Below are positions 46,349-55,267 of a stretch of DNA of 64,000 bases, piece after piece (the stretch's first letter is position 1; each line of letters starts with the position of its first letter). The stretch comes from FEN-1219 sp964503125 (GTDB taxonomy: Bacteria > Pseudomonadota > Gammaproteobacteria > Steroidobacterales > Rariloculaceae), in assembly GCA_964503125.1 (NCBI GenBank), contig CAZCZE010000014.1, positions 44,434-108,433 on the forward strand, given 5' to 3'. The position numbers were made by a program, and so were the translations under genes. A model generated the notes under the pieces. It had not been told where the DNA came from and did not search any database. It worked only from the letters and a program-made list of their open reading frames with translations.

Positions 46349-47950
46349 TTACTTGCTCGAGCGAATGCTGTCGGGCTCGAGCGTGGCTTCGAACGCGGCC
46401 TGCACGGCCCGGACGTTCGGGTCCGCTTCGATCATCTCGCGCGCTTCGCGCACGCGCGCGCTCTCGGTCACGCGGCGCATCTCGGCGGGTGTCGGCCGCC
46501 CAGGCTTGCCGACGGCGACCGTGAGCTTGAGATCGCGACCGTGCTGCTCGCGCAGCGCCGCTTCGAGACGCGCCCGTAACTGCTGCGTGTTGAGGTGCTC
46601 CTTCTCCGGGGGCACGACGAGCTGCCAGGCTCCGCCGGTAGCCGCCAGCAAATCGCAGCTATCGGCCAACTGCCGTGCTGGGCCGCGGAGATCGAGCGCC
46701 TGGAGGATGCCCGCCCAATCGGCCGGCGCGGCCGCGGCGACCGTACCTTGCGCCACGCGCGGAGTCGGCTCCGCCTGCGCAGTCGCGGCCCGCGGGCCGC
46801 TCGCGGCCGCGCCCGCGGCGCGCGCCGCGCCGGCGGCCGGCACCGGCCGACTGCCCGGTGCACTGTCGCCCGCAGCCGGGCGGAACGCGAGCATGCGCAG
46901 CACGGTCATCTCGAAACCGACGCGGGGCTCGCGGCAAACGGCCAAGTCGCGCCGCCCGTGGAGCGCTATCTGGTAGTAGAGCTGCGCATCCTCGGCCGTG
47001 AGCTTGAGAGCGAACGGCACGAGCGCCGCGAACTCCTCGTCGTCGGGGCGCTCGCCCACGAGCTGCAGCACGGCGATGCGCTGCAGGGCCTCGAGCAGCT
47101 CGTCGAGCACGGCGCCGTAGTCGGGCGCGAGCTCCTCGAGGCGCGCCGTCTCACGGAGCAACGCCGCGCCGTCCTGCGCGGCCAATGCCTCGAGCAAGCG
47201 CAGCACGTGGTCGCGGTCGATGGTGCCGAGCATCGCAGCCACGGCCGTACCCTCCACCTTGCCGCCGCCGAACGCAATGCTCTGGTCGAGTAGGCTCAGT
47301 GCGTCGCGCATGCTGCCCGCGGCGGCGCGCGCGATAGCCTTGAGCCCCGCACCATCGGCGACGACGCGCTCGGCCGCGCAGATTTTCTCGAGCTGCGCCT
47401 GAATCTCCGCGGTCGTGAATCGCTTGAGGTTGAACTGCAGGCAACGCGACAGAACCGTCACCGGCAATTTTTGCGGGTCGGTCGTCGCGAGCAGGAACTT
47501 GACGTGCGGCGGCGGCTCCTCGAGCGTCTTGAGCAGCGCGTTGAAGGAGTGGTTCGACAGCATGTGCACCTCGTCGATGAGGTACACCTTGAAGCGCCCG
47601 CGCGCCGGCGCGTATTGGACGTTGTCGAGCAGCTCGCGCGTATCGTCGACACGCGTGCGCGAGGCGGCGTCGACCTCGATCAGATCCACGAAACGACCGG
47701 CATCGATGGCCGTGCACGCGGCGCAGACTCCGCAGGGCTCGGCCACGATGCCCTTCTCGCAGTTGAGCGCCTTCGCGAGCAGGCGCGCAACGGTCGTCTT
47801 GCCGATGCCCCGCGTCCCCGTGAACAGGTAGGCATGGTGGAGGCGGTTGTCGGCGAGCGAGTTCGCGAGCGCCTGCACGACGTGCGGCTGGCCCACGAGA
47901 TCCTCGAACCGCCTCGGCCGCCACTTCAGCGCCAGAACCGTGTAACTCAC
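46349..47950 (-). CDS. dnaX: DNA polymerase III subunits gamma and tau
   Basis: A 533-residue clamp-loader ATPase. Walker A FTGTRGIGKTTVARLLA is near residue 45, the zinc site CGVCAAC near 75 after GIVAEP, Walker B VYLIDEVHMLSNHSFNAL near 125, and the sensor LATTDPQKLPVTVLSRC near 155. The C-terminal third is alanine/proline-rich and then a tau-type domain. No A-rich slippery site for the gamma frameshift was recognised by eye. The start is GTG at 47950. The SRP RNA gene lies 29 bases upstream. Confidence 0.95.
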   Translation of the reverse strand: MSYTVLALKWRPRRFEDLVGQPHVVQALANSLADNRLHHAYLFTGTRGIGKTTVARLLAKALNCEKGIVAEPCGVCAACTAIDAGRFVDLIEVDAASRTRVDDTRELLDNVQYAPARGRFKVYLIDEVHMLSNHSFNALLKTLEEPPPHVKFLLATTDPQKLPVTVLSRCLQFNLKRFTTAEIQAQLEKICAAERVVADGAGLKAIARAAAGSMRDALSLLDQSIAFGGGKVEGTAVAAMLGTIDRDHVLRLLEALAAQDGAALLRETARLEELAPDYGAVLDELLEALQRIAVLQLVGERPDDEEFAALVPFALKLTAEDAQLYYQIALHGRRDLAVCREPRVGFEMTVLRMLAFRPAAGDSAPGSRPVPAAGAARAAGAAASGPRAATAQAEPTPRVAQGTVAAAAPADWAGILQALDLRGPARQLADSCDLLAATGGAWQLVVPPEKEHLNTQQLRARLEAALREQHGRDLKLTVAVGKPGRPTPAEMRRVTESARVREAREMIEADPNVRAVQAAFEATLEPDSIRSSK

Positions 47951-47979
47951 GCCCGTCCTTGCTCCCGCGAAAAATAGGA

Positions 47980-48086
47980 GGTCCGCGCCAGCCCGACCCC
48001 GGCACCCAACTTAGGCTGCTACCGCTGCTCCCTTCCGGGCCTGACGGGGTTCACAGCTGGTTGTCGCGGGGGAACCGACGCGGACC
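47980..48086 (-). ncRNA. ffs: Signal recognition particle RNA (4.5S, small bacterial type)
   Basis: On the minus strand the conserved domain IV core GTCAGGCCCGGAAGGGAGCA is present with its GGAA tetraloop and asymmetric loop, where Ffh binds. The ends GGTCCGCG and CGCGGACC pair to close a single 107-nt hairpin. It is just upstream of dnaX. A TAGAGT about ten bases upstream could be its -10 box. Ends are set from pairing and may be off by a few bases. Confidence 0.95.
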
Positions 48087-48206
48087 ATGGCTACTCTACC
48101 AGCCCCACTCGCGAGGCGCGATTCACGCGCCACACGGGTTTGAAACGCCTTGGAGTTCTGGGCTACGCTGCCGGCCCTGCTCGTTCACGGTCCGCGCACG
48201 AGATCC

Positions 48207-48299
48207 GGAGAGGTGGCCGAGTGGTTGAAGGCGCACGCCTGGAAAGTGTGTATACGCCCAAAAGGCGTATCGAGGGTTCGAATCCCTCCCTCTCCGCCA
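48207..48299 (+). tRNA. tRNA-Ser (anticodon GGA)
   Basis: GGAGAGG pairs with CCTCTCC to form the acceptor stem, followed by discriminator G and encoded CCA. The anticodon arm has stem CACGC/GTGTG and loop CTGGAAA, giving GGA. A long variable arm (TACGCC-CAAAA-GGCGTA) and the T-arm GAGGG-TTCGAAT-CCCTC are clear, a class II tRNA-Ser. Confidence 0.97.
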
Positions 48300-48394
48300 C
48301 CATCGAAAACGCTGCCAGCAACGCTACTACTTAAAGCACCGAAAGACGTTTATGCTTCGCGTCTTTCTATCAGACGTCTCACCGAGGAATCGAC

Positions 48395-49351
48395 ATGGCC
48401 GACAAAAAAATCATTGCTGTATTGGGCTCGACGGGCTCGCAAGGCGGCGGGCTCTGCCGCGCGATCTTGGCAGATGCCGGTGGCGGCTTCACGTGCCGCG
48501 CGGTAACGCGCGACACGAGTAAGGACAAAGCCAAGGCCCTCGCCTCGGCCGGCGCACAAGTCGTCAAGGCCGATCTCGACGACGTCGAGAGCCTCAAGAA
48601 GGCGTTCGCGGGCGCTCACGGCGTTTATGCCGTCACGAATTTCTGGGAGCACTTCTCGGGCGAGAAAGAAAAGACGCAAGCGAAGAACATCGCCGACGCC
48701 GCCAAGGCGGCCGGCGTCAAGCACGTGATCTGGTCGACGCTCGAAGACATTCGCCAGTTCATGAAGCCCGACGACAAGCGCATGCCGATGCTGCAGCAAA
48801 CATTCCGCGTGCCGCACTTCGACGCCAAGGCCGAGGCCAACGCATTCTTCAAAGGCGTCCCGACGACGTTCCTCGTCACGTCGTTCTACTGGGACAATCT
48901 CTACATGTTCGGCCTGGCGCCCAAGAAGGGCGACGACGGCCAGCTCGCGTGGGCGTTCCCGATGGGCACGGCCAAGATGGCCGGTATCGCCGCCGAGGAC
49001 ATCGGCAAGGTCGCCTACGGAATCTTCAAGGCCGGCAACGAATACGTCGGCAAGACCGTCGGCATCCAGGGCGAGGCGTTGACGATCGACGAGATGGGCA
49101 AGACCTTGAGCAAAGTGCTCGGTGTCGGGCCGATCAAGTACAACGCCGTCGAGGCCGATGTTTATCGCAGCTTCGGGTTCCCCGGCGCCGACGAGATGGG
49201 CAACATGTTCCAGGCCTACCGGGACTTCGACAAGCAGATGCTCGCCAACCGCAGCGTCGACGTGACCCGCAAGCTGAACTCCGCGCTGCAGAGCTTCGAG
49301 CAATTCGTCGCGAAGCAAAGGGCCGCCATCAAGACGGCCATGGGACTCTAA
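48395..49351 (+). CDS. NmrA-like NAD(P)-binding protein
   Basis: A 318-residue protein of the NmrA-like atypical short-chain dehydrogenase group. The dinucleotide motif AVLGSTGSQGGGLCRAIL is at residues 8-25 and the sequence continues QVVKADLDDVESLKKAF and GAHGVYAVTNFWEHFS, typical of NmrA/HSCARG proteins that sense NADPH/NADP rather than catalyse. The usual Tyr-Lys catalytic pair is not evident. It stands alone between tRNA-Ser and a converging VOC gene. Confidence 0.85.
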   Translation: MADKKIIAVLGSTGSQGGGLCRAILADAGGGFTCRAVTRDTSKDKAKALASAGAQVVKADLDDVESLKKAFAGAHGVYAVTNFWEHFSGEKEKTQAKNIADAAKAAGVKHVIWSTLEDIRQFMKPDDKRMPMLQQTFRVPHFDAKAEANAFFKGVPTTFLVTSFYWDNLYMFGLAPKKGDDGQLAWAFPMGTAKMAGIAAEDIGKVAYGIFKAGNEYVGKTVGIQGEALTIDEMGKTLSKVLGVGPIKYNAVEADVYRSFGFPGADEMGNMFQAYRDFDKQMLANRSVDVTRKLNSALQSFEQFVAKQRAAIKTAMGL

Positions 49352-49400
49352 GGCGTTCGGCGGCGAGCTCGCGCGCCGGGCTCGCCGCCCTCTTCGCCTC

Positions 49401-50357
49401 TCAGGGGCCTGCCGCGGCCCTCGCTCTGCGGCTCGCGCCCGTCTCGGCGAAGTAGTTCGTCACGCCATCGGGGTCGTCTAGCCAGATCGTGCGCAGGTCG
49501 AAACCGCGCAAGCCTTGCAGCGGCTGATCGATCGCGATGTGCCGTTCCTTGGCGAGTGCGTCGACGTGCTCGACGTCCGACACCACGTACTGAATGCCGC
49601 CGCTGCCGTTGTCGGCCGGCAGCGGTTTGCCGAAGCTCCGCAGGCTCACAGTCGTCGCGCCGTGCCGGAACGAATACTTGGTCGTGCCGAAGCGCTCGTC
49701 GCGCACGGGCGGCACCTCCTCGAGCCCCACGAAGCTCAAGTAGAAGGCACGGCTGCGCTCGAGGTCGGCGACGGTCACGCCCACTTCGAGCGCGGCCAGT
49801 TGCTCGGCCGTCGCATTGGGCACGATGACGAGCTCGACCGCTTGGCCGTCGGGATCCGTCACGAGCGCGGAGCGCCGGTCCGACTTGGGCACCGCTGCGA
49901 ACCGGGGTGCGGGTAACCCGTGCTCCGCGAAGCGTGCCGTTAGCGCAGCCTCATCGGCGAAAAAGAACGTCAAGAGGCGCAGCCCCGTGGCGTCCTGCAC
50001 GCCGCCCGGCTCGTAATGCCGATTCGCGACGCGGCGCGTGAGCTTGAGCTCCTGGGCGCCGGCCTGGAAGCGCGCCACACCGCCGCCGTTGCCGACGTTG
50101 AGCGTCGAGAGCTGCTTGAAGCCGAGGACGGCGCCGTAGAACTCGTACATGCGCTCGGCGGGGACTTCGAAGCGCCGAAAGACGTTCATCGACGGTTGCC
50201 AGAGCACGCTCGCCGTGGTCGCGCCCGGCGGCAATACTCGCTCGGCGGCCGCACCGCAGTCGCTACCCGCGCAGCTTTGCTGTTGAGCCCCGCTGTCGCT
50301 CGCCACCGACAACGCGAGCACCATCAGAGCCAGAGCGATTCGCCGTTCGTCGCGCAT
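49401..50357 (-). CDS. Exported two-domain VOC (glyoxalase-like) protein
   Basis: A 318-residue protein with a likely signal peptide (RIALALMVLALSVASDSGA) followed by a cysteine-containing stretch. Two vicinal-oxygen-chelate domains follow: residues about 55-180 (FRRFEVPAERMYEFYGAVLG to LVTDPDGQAVELVIV) and 190-305 (VTVADLERSRAFYLSFVGLE to IWLDDPDGVTNYFAE). The GAVLGF and DPDG motifs are typical. Whether it binds metal or has enzyme activity cannot be told. Export of a VOC protein is unusual but not unique. Confidence 0.8.
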   Translation of the reverse strand: MRDERRIALALMVLALSVASDSGAQQQSCAGSDCGAAAERVLPPGATTASVLWQPSMNVFRRFEVPAERMYEFYGAVLGFKQLSTLNVGNGGGVARFQAGAQELKLTRRVANRHYEPGGVQDATGLRLLTFFFADEAALTARFAEHGLPAPRFAAVPKSDRRSALVTDPDGQAVELVIVPNATAEQLAALEVGVTVADLERSRAFYLSFVGLEEVPPVRDERFGTTKYSFRHGATTVSLRSFGKPLPADNGSGGIQYVVSDVEHVDALAKERHIAIDQPLQGLRGFDLRTIWLDDPDGVTNYFAETGASRRARAAAGP

Positions 50358-50428
50358 GTTTCCTCCGCACCGCGATTCCCACGCGGCACCAGTGTGAATG
50401 AGGCGAGCTGCCGGTACAATCGCGGCCC

Positions 50429-51799
50429 ATGTGGAAAGTACTCGTAGCTCTCGTCGTTCTCGCGGTCGGCGCTGCGGCGCTGTGGGTCAACGCAGGCCGG
50501 GCCGAAGGCCCGGTCATCGAAGTCGGCGGGTCCGCCGTGGTCGGCCAGACCGGCGAGATCGCCGTGACGGTCACGACGCCGAACGCGGCGCTGACGGTGC
50601 TCGAAGCCGAGGTCGTGCAGGGTGAAATTCGTGCGCCCCTGTTCGCCTTGACGGCCGAGACGGCGGGCGACTTGGGTCTGGACGGCGATCGCCTGACGCT
50701 GACTCGCCCGACGGGCAAGAGCGTGATTCCCGACCTCAAGGCCGGTGAGGCCCAGGTCGTCGTCACGGCGACGCGGCCCGTGCTATTCGGCCTGCGCGAG
50801 GCGACGTCGACCGCGACGAGCACGATAGAGGTGCGGCTCACGCCGCCGCAGGTGGCCGTGTTGTCGCAGTTCCATTACATCAATCACGGCGGTTCCGAGC
50901 TCGTCGTCTACCGCGTGAACCCGCCCGACGCCGAATCGGGCGTCCGCGTCGGCGACAGAATCTATCGCGGGTTTCCGGCCGGCGCGGCGGATCCCGCTCT
51001 GCGCGTCGCGCTGTTCGCCCTGCTCTGGGATCAGCCCCTGAACACGCGCATCGACGTCTTCGCGCGCGACACGCTCGGCAACGAAGGCTCGGGCACGTTC
51101 GACTTCCGCGTGTTCCCGAAACAGTTCCGCTCGAGCACGATCGCGCTCGACGACCGTTTTCTCGGGCGCGTCGTGCCCTCGATACTGCAAAACTCCCCGG
51201 AGCTGCGCGTCGACGACCCGGCGAACCTCTTGGCCGCGTATCTCGCGATCAATCGCGACCTACGCCGCATGAACAACGATGCGATCGCAGCGCTCGCGGC
51301 CGAAACGGCGCCCGAGATGCTCTGGCAGGGACCGTTCAAACAGCTCATCAACACGGCGGTCGAAGCCGGCTTCGCCGATCAACGCACCTACGTCTACAAC
51401 GGCCAGGACGTGGACCATCAGGTGCACTTGGGCTTCGACCTCGCCTCTACCTCGAACGCGCCGATCCGCGCCGCCAATCGCGGCCGCGTGGTCCACGCGG
51501 GCTGGCTCGGCATCTACGGCAACTGCGTGATCCTCGACCACGGCTTGGGGCTGCAGTCGCTGTACGCGCACCTGTCGTCGATTGGCGTGACGACCGGCGA
51601 AATCGTCGCGACCGAAGCCGAGCTCGGCCGCAGCGGCGCCACGGGTCTTGCGGGCGGCGACCACTTGCACTTCACGATGCTGCTCGGCGGCAACGCGGTC
51701 ACGCCGATCGACTGGTGGAGCGCGCAGTGGGTCACCGACCGCGTGCTGCGCAAGCTCAGCGAGGCCGGCCTGCCCTTGTCGAGCGGCGGCGCGCAGTAG
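50429..51799 (+). CDS. M23 family metallopeptidase
   Basis: A 456-residue envelope protein with an N-terminal signal anchor (LVALVVLAVGAAALWVNAGRA). The middle resembles an Ig-like domain region; the C-terminal LytM domain carries the zinc ligands in VHLGFDLAST (H-x-x-x-D) and GDHLHFTMLLGG (H-x-H), so it is predicted to be an active peptidoglycan endopeptidase. It diverges from the VOC gene across about 70 bases and converges with the CBS-domain gene. Confidence 0.9.
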   Translation: MWKVLVALVVLAVGAAALWVNAGRAEGPVIEVGGSAVVGQTGEIAVTVTTPNAALTVLEAEVVQGEIRAPLFALTAETAGDLGLDGDRLTLTRPTGKSVIPDLKAGEAQVVVTATRPVLFGLREATSTATSTIEVRLTPPQVAVLSQFHYINHGGSELVVYRVNPPDAESGVRVGDRIYRGFPAGAADPALRVALFALLWDQPLNTRIDVFARDTLGNEGSGTFDFRVFPKQFRSSTIALDDRFLGRVVPSILQNSPELRVDDPANLLAAYLAINRDLRRMNNDAIAALAAETAPEMLWQGPFKQLINTAVEAGFADQRTYVYNGQDVDHQVHLGFDLASTSNAPIRAANRGRVVHAGWLGIYGNCVILDHGLGLQSLYAHLSSIGVTTGEIVATEAELGRSGATGLAGGDHLHFTMLLGGNAVTPIDWWSAQWVTDRVLRKLSEAGLPLSSGGAQ

Positions 51800-51808
51800 C
51801 GGCGCGCG

Positions 51809-53107
51809 TCAGCCGTCGTCGTCGACGCGCGGCCGGAAGACGAGCTTGTCGATGCGCCGGCCGTCCATGTCGACGATCTCGTAATGCCCCGCTCGGTCGG
51901 CGAACGTATCTCCGACGATCGGTAGACGGCCGAGCTTGGAAAGCGCGTAACCCGCGACGGTGTCGAAGGTGCGCGAGCCGCGCAGCCCGGCGACACCGAG
52001 CCGATCCTCGAACTCGTCGATACCGACGCTACCGTCGACGAGCCAGGAGCCGTCGGCGCGCTTGACGAGCGAGGTTTCGAGCTCGCCGCCGGTTTCGGGC
52101 AGTGCGCCCGCGACGGCCTCGATGATGTCGGCGACCGTCACGACGCCCTGCGTCGTGCCGTACTCGTCGACGACGATCGCCATGTGCAGGCCTTCGCGCC
52201 GAAACCCTTCGAGCAGCTTGAGCACGGGCGTGCCGTCGAGCACGACGAGCGGCGGCAGCAACACGTCGGCAAGCGTCACGCTCTTGCCCGCCAGCGCCAT
52301 GCGCGCCAGATCCTTCGTGTGCACGATGCCGAGCGGGTTGTCGATCGTGTCTTGGCACACGGGCAACCGCGATAGCCGGCGCGCCTCGAGCTGCGCGGCG
52401 ATCTCGGCGGGCGTCGCCGAGATATCGAGCCACGCGACCTCGGTGCGCGGTGTCATGATGGCGCGCGCCGTGCGATCGGCGAGCCGCAGCACACCCTCGA
52501 TCATCTCGCGCTCCTTGGGCATGAAGACGCCGGCGCGAGTGCCTTCGGCGACGAGCATGCGCACCTCGTCCTCGGTTACCGTCAAAGTCCGAGCGCGTGC
52601 CAGCCCGAACACGCGCAACAGACCTTCCGTCGAGCTCCGCACCAACCAGACGGCCGGCGCCGCCACGCGCGCGATCCAGCGCATGACCGGCGCTAGTGCG
52701 GAAGCCACGCGCTCGGGATCGTTGAGCGCGATGCGCTTCGGCAGCAGCTCGCCGACGACGAGCGAGACGTAGGTGATCGCCGGCACTACGATGGCAAAGG
52801 CCGCCGGCTCTCCATAGGGTGCGATCCAGGGCCAGGTGTCGAGCCACGCGCCCAACTGCTCGGCCAAAGTCGCGCCGCTGAACGCGCCCGCGAGCACGCC
52901 GATCAACGTGATACCGACCTGCACGGTCGACAGAAAGTCCGTCGGGTTCTCGAGTAGCCGCAGCGCCATGCGCGCGCCGCGATGCCGGCGTTTGACGAGA
53001 TTCTGCAACCGGCTGCGGCGCGACGAGACGACCGCGAGCTCCGACATCGCGAGCAGCGCGTTCAGCGAGATGAGCGCCAATAGCACGAGGATTTCCGCAG
53101 CTACCAT
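51809..53107 (-). CDS. CNNM/CorC-type transporter with CBS domains
   Basis: A 432-residue membrane protein. N-terminal DUF21 (CNNM) domain with three or four membrane segments (ILVLLALISLNALLAMSELA onward), two CBS domains at about 200-330 (IMTPRTEVAWLDISATP; IVVDEYGTTQGVVTVADI), and the C-terminal CorC/HlyC domain (WLVDGSVGIDEFEDRLG). Such proteins are linked to magnesium or cobalt efflux; the old name is hemolysin-like. The frame is open upstream, but the ATG at 53107 gives the right start. Confidence 0.9.
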   Translation of the reverse strand: MVAAEILVLLALISLNALLAMSELAVVSSRRSRLQNLVKRRHRGARMALRLLENPTDFLSTVQVGITLIGVLAGAFSGATLAEQLGAWLDTWPWIAPYGEPAAFAIVVPAITYVSLVVGELLPKRIALNDPERVASALAPVMRWIARVAAPAVWLVRSSTEGLLRVFGLARARTLTVTEDEVRMLVAEGTRAGVFMPKEREMIEGVLRLADRTARAIMTPRTEVAWLDISATPAEIAAQLEARRLSRLPVCQDTIDNPLGIVHTKDLARMALAGKSVTLADVLLPPLVVLDGTPVLKLLEGFRREGLHMAIVVDEYGTTQGVVTVADIIEAVAGALPETGGELETSLVKRADGSWLVDGSVGIDEFEDRLGVAGLRGSRTFDTVAGYALSKLGRLPIVGDTFADRAGHYEIVDMDGRRIDKLVFRPRVDDDG

Positions 53108-53178
53108 GGGGTCATCATCCTTCGCGCCGCGGAGGCGGCGCCGGGGCTTGGTCGGCGCGCCGACGAACGGCGACGCTA

Positions 53179-53523
53179 TCAGTTTTCGATGACGCGGTCG
53201 GGATCTACGGGCTCGTCGCTCGGCGGTGCCGGCTCGGCAGGTCGATCCGCCTCGCGCGCGCCGCGGCGCGAGCCTCCCGAGAACGAAGGCGGCGACTCGA
53301 GACACTCCTCGGTCGGCGGCTCGACGCCCGCACCCAAGTCGGGCGGCAGGCGCAGGGCCTGTTCTTCGTTGGGCGGCGACAAATCGCTCGGGATCTGCAC
53401 GGGCGGCGCGGACCGGGCCGTCGAATATCGTGCCGTGGGCTCGCAACTCCTCGTCGGCTCGCGCGAGCAGCCGGCGACGACGGCGAGCCCGAGCAGCAGA
53501 AAGAGCGTTGCGCGAGAACGCAT
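53179..53523 (-). CDS. Short BamC-like lipoprotein
   Basis: A 114-residue lipoprotein. Signal peptide LFLLLGLAVVAGC with lipobox cysteine at about 20. After it, ARYSTARSAPPVQIPSDLSP and LRLPPDL follow the pattern of the BamC N-terminal segment that wraps around BamD. It starts two bases after the dapA stop, the place of bamC in E. coli. The two C-terminal helix-grip domains of normal BamC (about 340 residues) are missing; the rest is a charged, proline-rich tail. Either a minimal BamC or an unrelated short lipoprotein. Confidence 0.6.
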   Translation of the reverse strand: MRSRATLFLLLGLAVVAGCSREPTRSCEPTARYSTARSAPPVQIPSDLSPPNEEQALRLPPDLGAGVEPPTEECLESPPSFSGGSRRGAREADRPAEPAPPSDEPVDPDRVIEN

Positions 53524-53525
53524 GT

Positions 53526-54413
53526 TCACGCGGCCGGGACGCGCACGCCGGCGGCTGTCATCGCATCGAGCACGGCTGCGTGGTACTGCGGCTCCAACGG
53601 CGTCAACGGCAAGCGGATCCCGGCGCCGATGAGGCCCATCTGTTGCATGGCCCACTTTACGGGAATCGGATTGCTCTCGCAGAACAGCGTGCGATGCAGC
53701 GGTTGCAGCGTCGCGTCGATCTTTTCGGCGTCGGCGCGCCGGCGAGCGCGCGAAGCATCGCAGAGACGGCGCATGGCGGCGGGCGCGACGTTGGCCGTCA
53801 CCGAGATAACTCCATCGCCGCCTTGCAACATGAACTCGCAACTCGTTGCATCGTCGCCGCTCAAGAGCCGGAACTCCGACCCACAGGCATCTCTGAGCGC
53901 CTGGACCCGATTCAGTTCCCCGGTCGCTTCCTTGACCGCGCGGATGTTCGCGTGCGCCGCGAGCTTGATGACCGTGTCGGGCTTGAGATCGACGCCGGTT
54001 CGCCCCGGCACGTTGTAGAGGATCAACGGGCGGCTCACGGCATCGGCGACGGCAGTGAAGTGGCGGCGCATGCCCTCCTGCGTGGGCTTGTTGTAGTAGG
54101 GCGTGACTACGAGAAACGCCACGACGGGCAACCGGTCCACGGCGCGGGATAGCATGAGGGTCTGCGCCGTGGAGTTCGAGCCCGTGCCCGCGACGATCGG
54201 AATGCGCCCGCGTGCGAGCTCGCACGCCTTCTCGATGATCTCGACGTGCTCGGCGTGATCGAGCGTCGCGGATTCGCCCGTCGTGCCCGCAACGACGAGC
54301 GCCTCGGTGCCGGCGTCGACGTGGAAGTCGATGACCTTCGAGAACTGCCCGTAGTTCACCGCGCCGTCCGCGTCCATCGGCGTGACCACCGCCACCATGC
54401 TGCCCGCCAACAT
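53526..54413 (-). CDS. dapA: 4-hydroxy-tetrahydrodipicolinate synthase
   Basis: A 295-residue (beta/alpha)8 aldolase for the first step of diaminopimelate/lysine synthesis from pyruvate and aspartate semialdehyde. Key parts are visible: AGTTGESATLDHAEH near residue 42, the tyrosine in LILYNVPGRTGVDL near 133, and the Schiff-base lysine in AVKEATGELNRV near 163. The frame is open upstream, but the ATG at 54413 gives the standard N-terminus. It is divergent from gcvR, the E. coli arrangement. Confidence 0.95.
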   Translation of the reverse strand: MLAGSMVAVVTPMDADGAVNYGQFSKVIDFHVDAGTEALVVAGTTGESATLDHAEHVEIIEKACELARGRIPIVAGTGSNSTAQTLMLSRAVDRLPVVAFLVVTPYYNKPTQEGMRRHFTAVADAVSRPLILYNVPGRTGVDLKPDTVIKLAAHANIRAVKEATGELNRVQALRDACGSEFRLLSGDDATSCEFMLQGGDGVISVTANVAPAAMRRLCDASRARRRADAEKIDATLQPLHRTLFCESNPIPVKWAMQQMGLIGAGIRLPLTPLEPQYHAAVLDAMTAAGVRVPAA

Positions 54414-54485
54414 CGTCACAACCCTTCGTTCGTCGCAGCCAAAAAGGCGAACGATAGTACCGGCGGCGCTTGGGGTCCGCAACCC

Positions 54486-54578
54486 GACGCGGGCAGGGAC
54501 GCCCGCGGTAGAGCAACGCAGGAGCAGTTGCCGACGCGGGCAGGGACGCCCGCGGTAGAGCAACGCAGGAGCGGTTGC
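54486..54578 (+). repeat. Tandem two-hairpin intergenic repeat, locus 4 (two units)
   Basis: Two nearly identical tandem units between dapA and gcvR. Each has first hairpin GCGGGC/GCCCGC with loop AGGGAC, spacer GGTAGA, then GCAAC/GTTGC arms (second unit GGTTGC) around GCAGGAGC. The near identity suggests recent duplication. The spacer includes GTAG, a tetranucleotide often seen next to REP hairpins. Confidence 0.85.
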
Positions 54579-54646
54579 CGAGCGTTGCGCACTCGACCGT
54601 TCGGGGTACACTTGCGGACCAGCCAACGCCGCGAGATTTCGCTCCG

Positions 54647-55180
54647 ATGGAACAACTCTTGGTCATCTCCGCCGTCGGCGGCGATCCCACCGCGGTCGTG
54701 CAGGAATTGACGCGGGTCATCATGGACTGCGGCGGCAACATCAAGGAAAGTCGAATCACCTCGTTCGGATCCGACGTCGCGATGTTGCTGCTCGTCTCGG
54801 GCAACTGGCACACCGTCAGCCGGCTGGAACGCGAGCTCACGAAGTTCGCCAACAACAACGGCGTTACGATGCAATTCAAACGCACGGAGCCGCGCCGTTT
54901 CGGCAAGGAGCTCCTGCCGTACGCCGTCGACGTCGTGGGCCTCGATCAACCCGGCGTCGTGCACAGCTTGAGCGGCTTCTTCGCGGCCCGTAAGGTCGAG
55001 ATCGCGGAGGTCTCGACGCGCAGCTATGCTGCGACCCACACGGGCGCGCCGATGTTCTCCGTCCAAATGGCCGTCAACATTCCGGCCACCGTCCACATCT
55101 CGGGATTGCGCGAGGAGTTCATGGACTTCTGCGACCAGCTCAACGTGGACGCCATCATGGAGCCGGTCAAACAATCGTGA
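54647..55180 (+). CDS. gcvR: Glycine cleavage system regulator GcvR-like (ACT domains)
   Basis: A 177-residue protein with two ACT-type domains (VISAVGGDPTAVVQELTRVI near residue 5; AVDVVGLDQPGVVHSLSGFF near 92). In E. coli GcvR binds GcvA and represses gcvTHP when glycine is low. It lies in the same dapA/gcvR/bcp neighbourhood as in E. coli. An in-frame start 24 codons upstream would overlap the repeat locus; the ATG at 54647 gives the family N-terminus. Confidence 0.85.
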   Translation: MEQLLVISAVGGDPTAVVQELTRVIMDCGGNIKESRITSFGSDVAMLLLVSGNWHTVSRLERELTKFANNNGVTMQFKRTEPRRFGKELLPYAVDVVGLDQPGVVHSLSGFFAARKVEIAEVSTRSYAATHTGAPMFSVQMAVNIPATVHISGLREEFMDFCDQLNVDAIMEPVKQS

Positions 55181-55207
55181 GTCGCGGACGAAGGAGCGTG
55201 GTGCGAC

Positions 55208-55253
55208 GACGCGGGCATGGATGCCCGCGTTAGAGCAACGCAGGAGCAGTTGC
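55208..55253 (+). repeat. Two-hairpin intergenic repeat, locus 5 (one unit)
   Basis: One unit between gcvR and bcp. The first hairpin is GCGGGC/GCCCGC with loop ATGGAT; the second has GCAAC/GTTGC arms around GCAGGAGC. It ends 14 bases before the bcp ATG, and its right edge is followed by an imperfect repeat of CGGAGCAGTTG that provides the GGAG upstream of the bcp start. Confidence 0.85.
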
Positions 55254-55267
55254 CGGAGCAGTTGTCG

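Noticed and set aside
46349..47950. Programmed frameshift site for the gamma form of DnaX
   Set aside because: No A-rich slippery heptamer with downstream hairpin was recognised.
54486..55253. Closely spaced repeats considered as a CRISPR-like array
   Set aside because: Units are two-hairpin elements without unique spacers of constant length and there are no cas genes.
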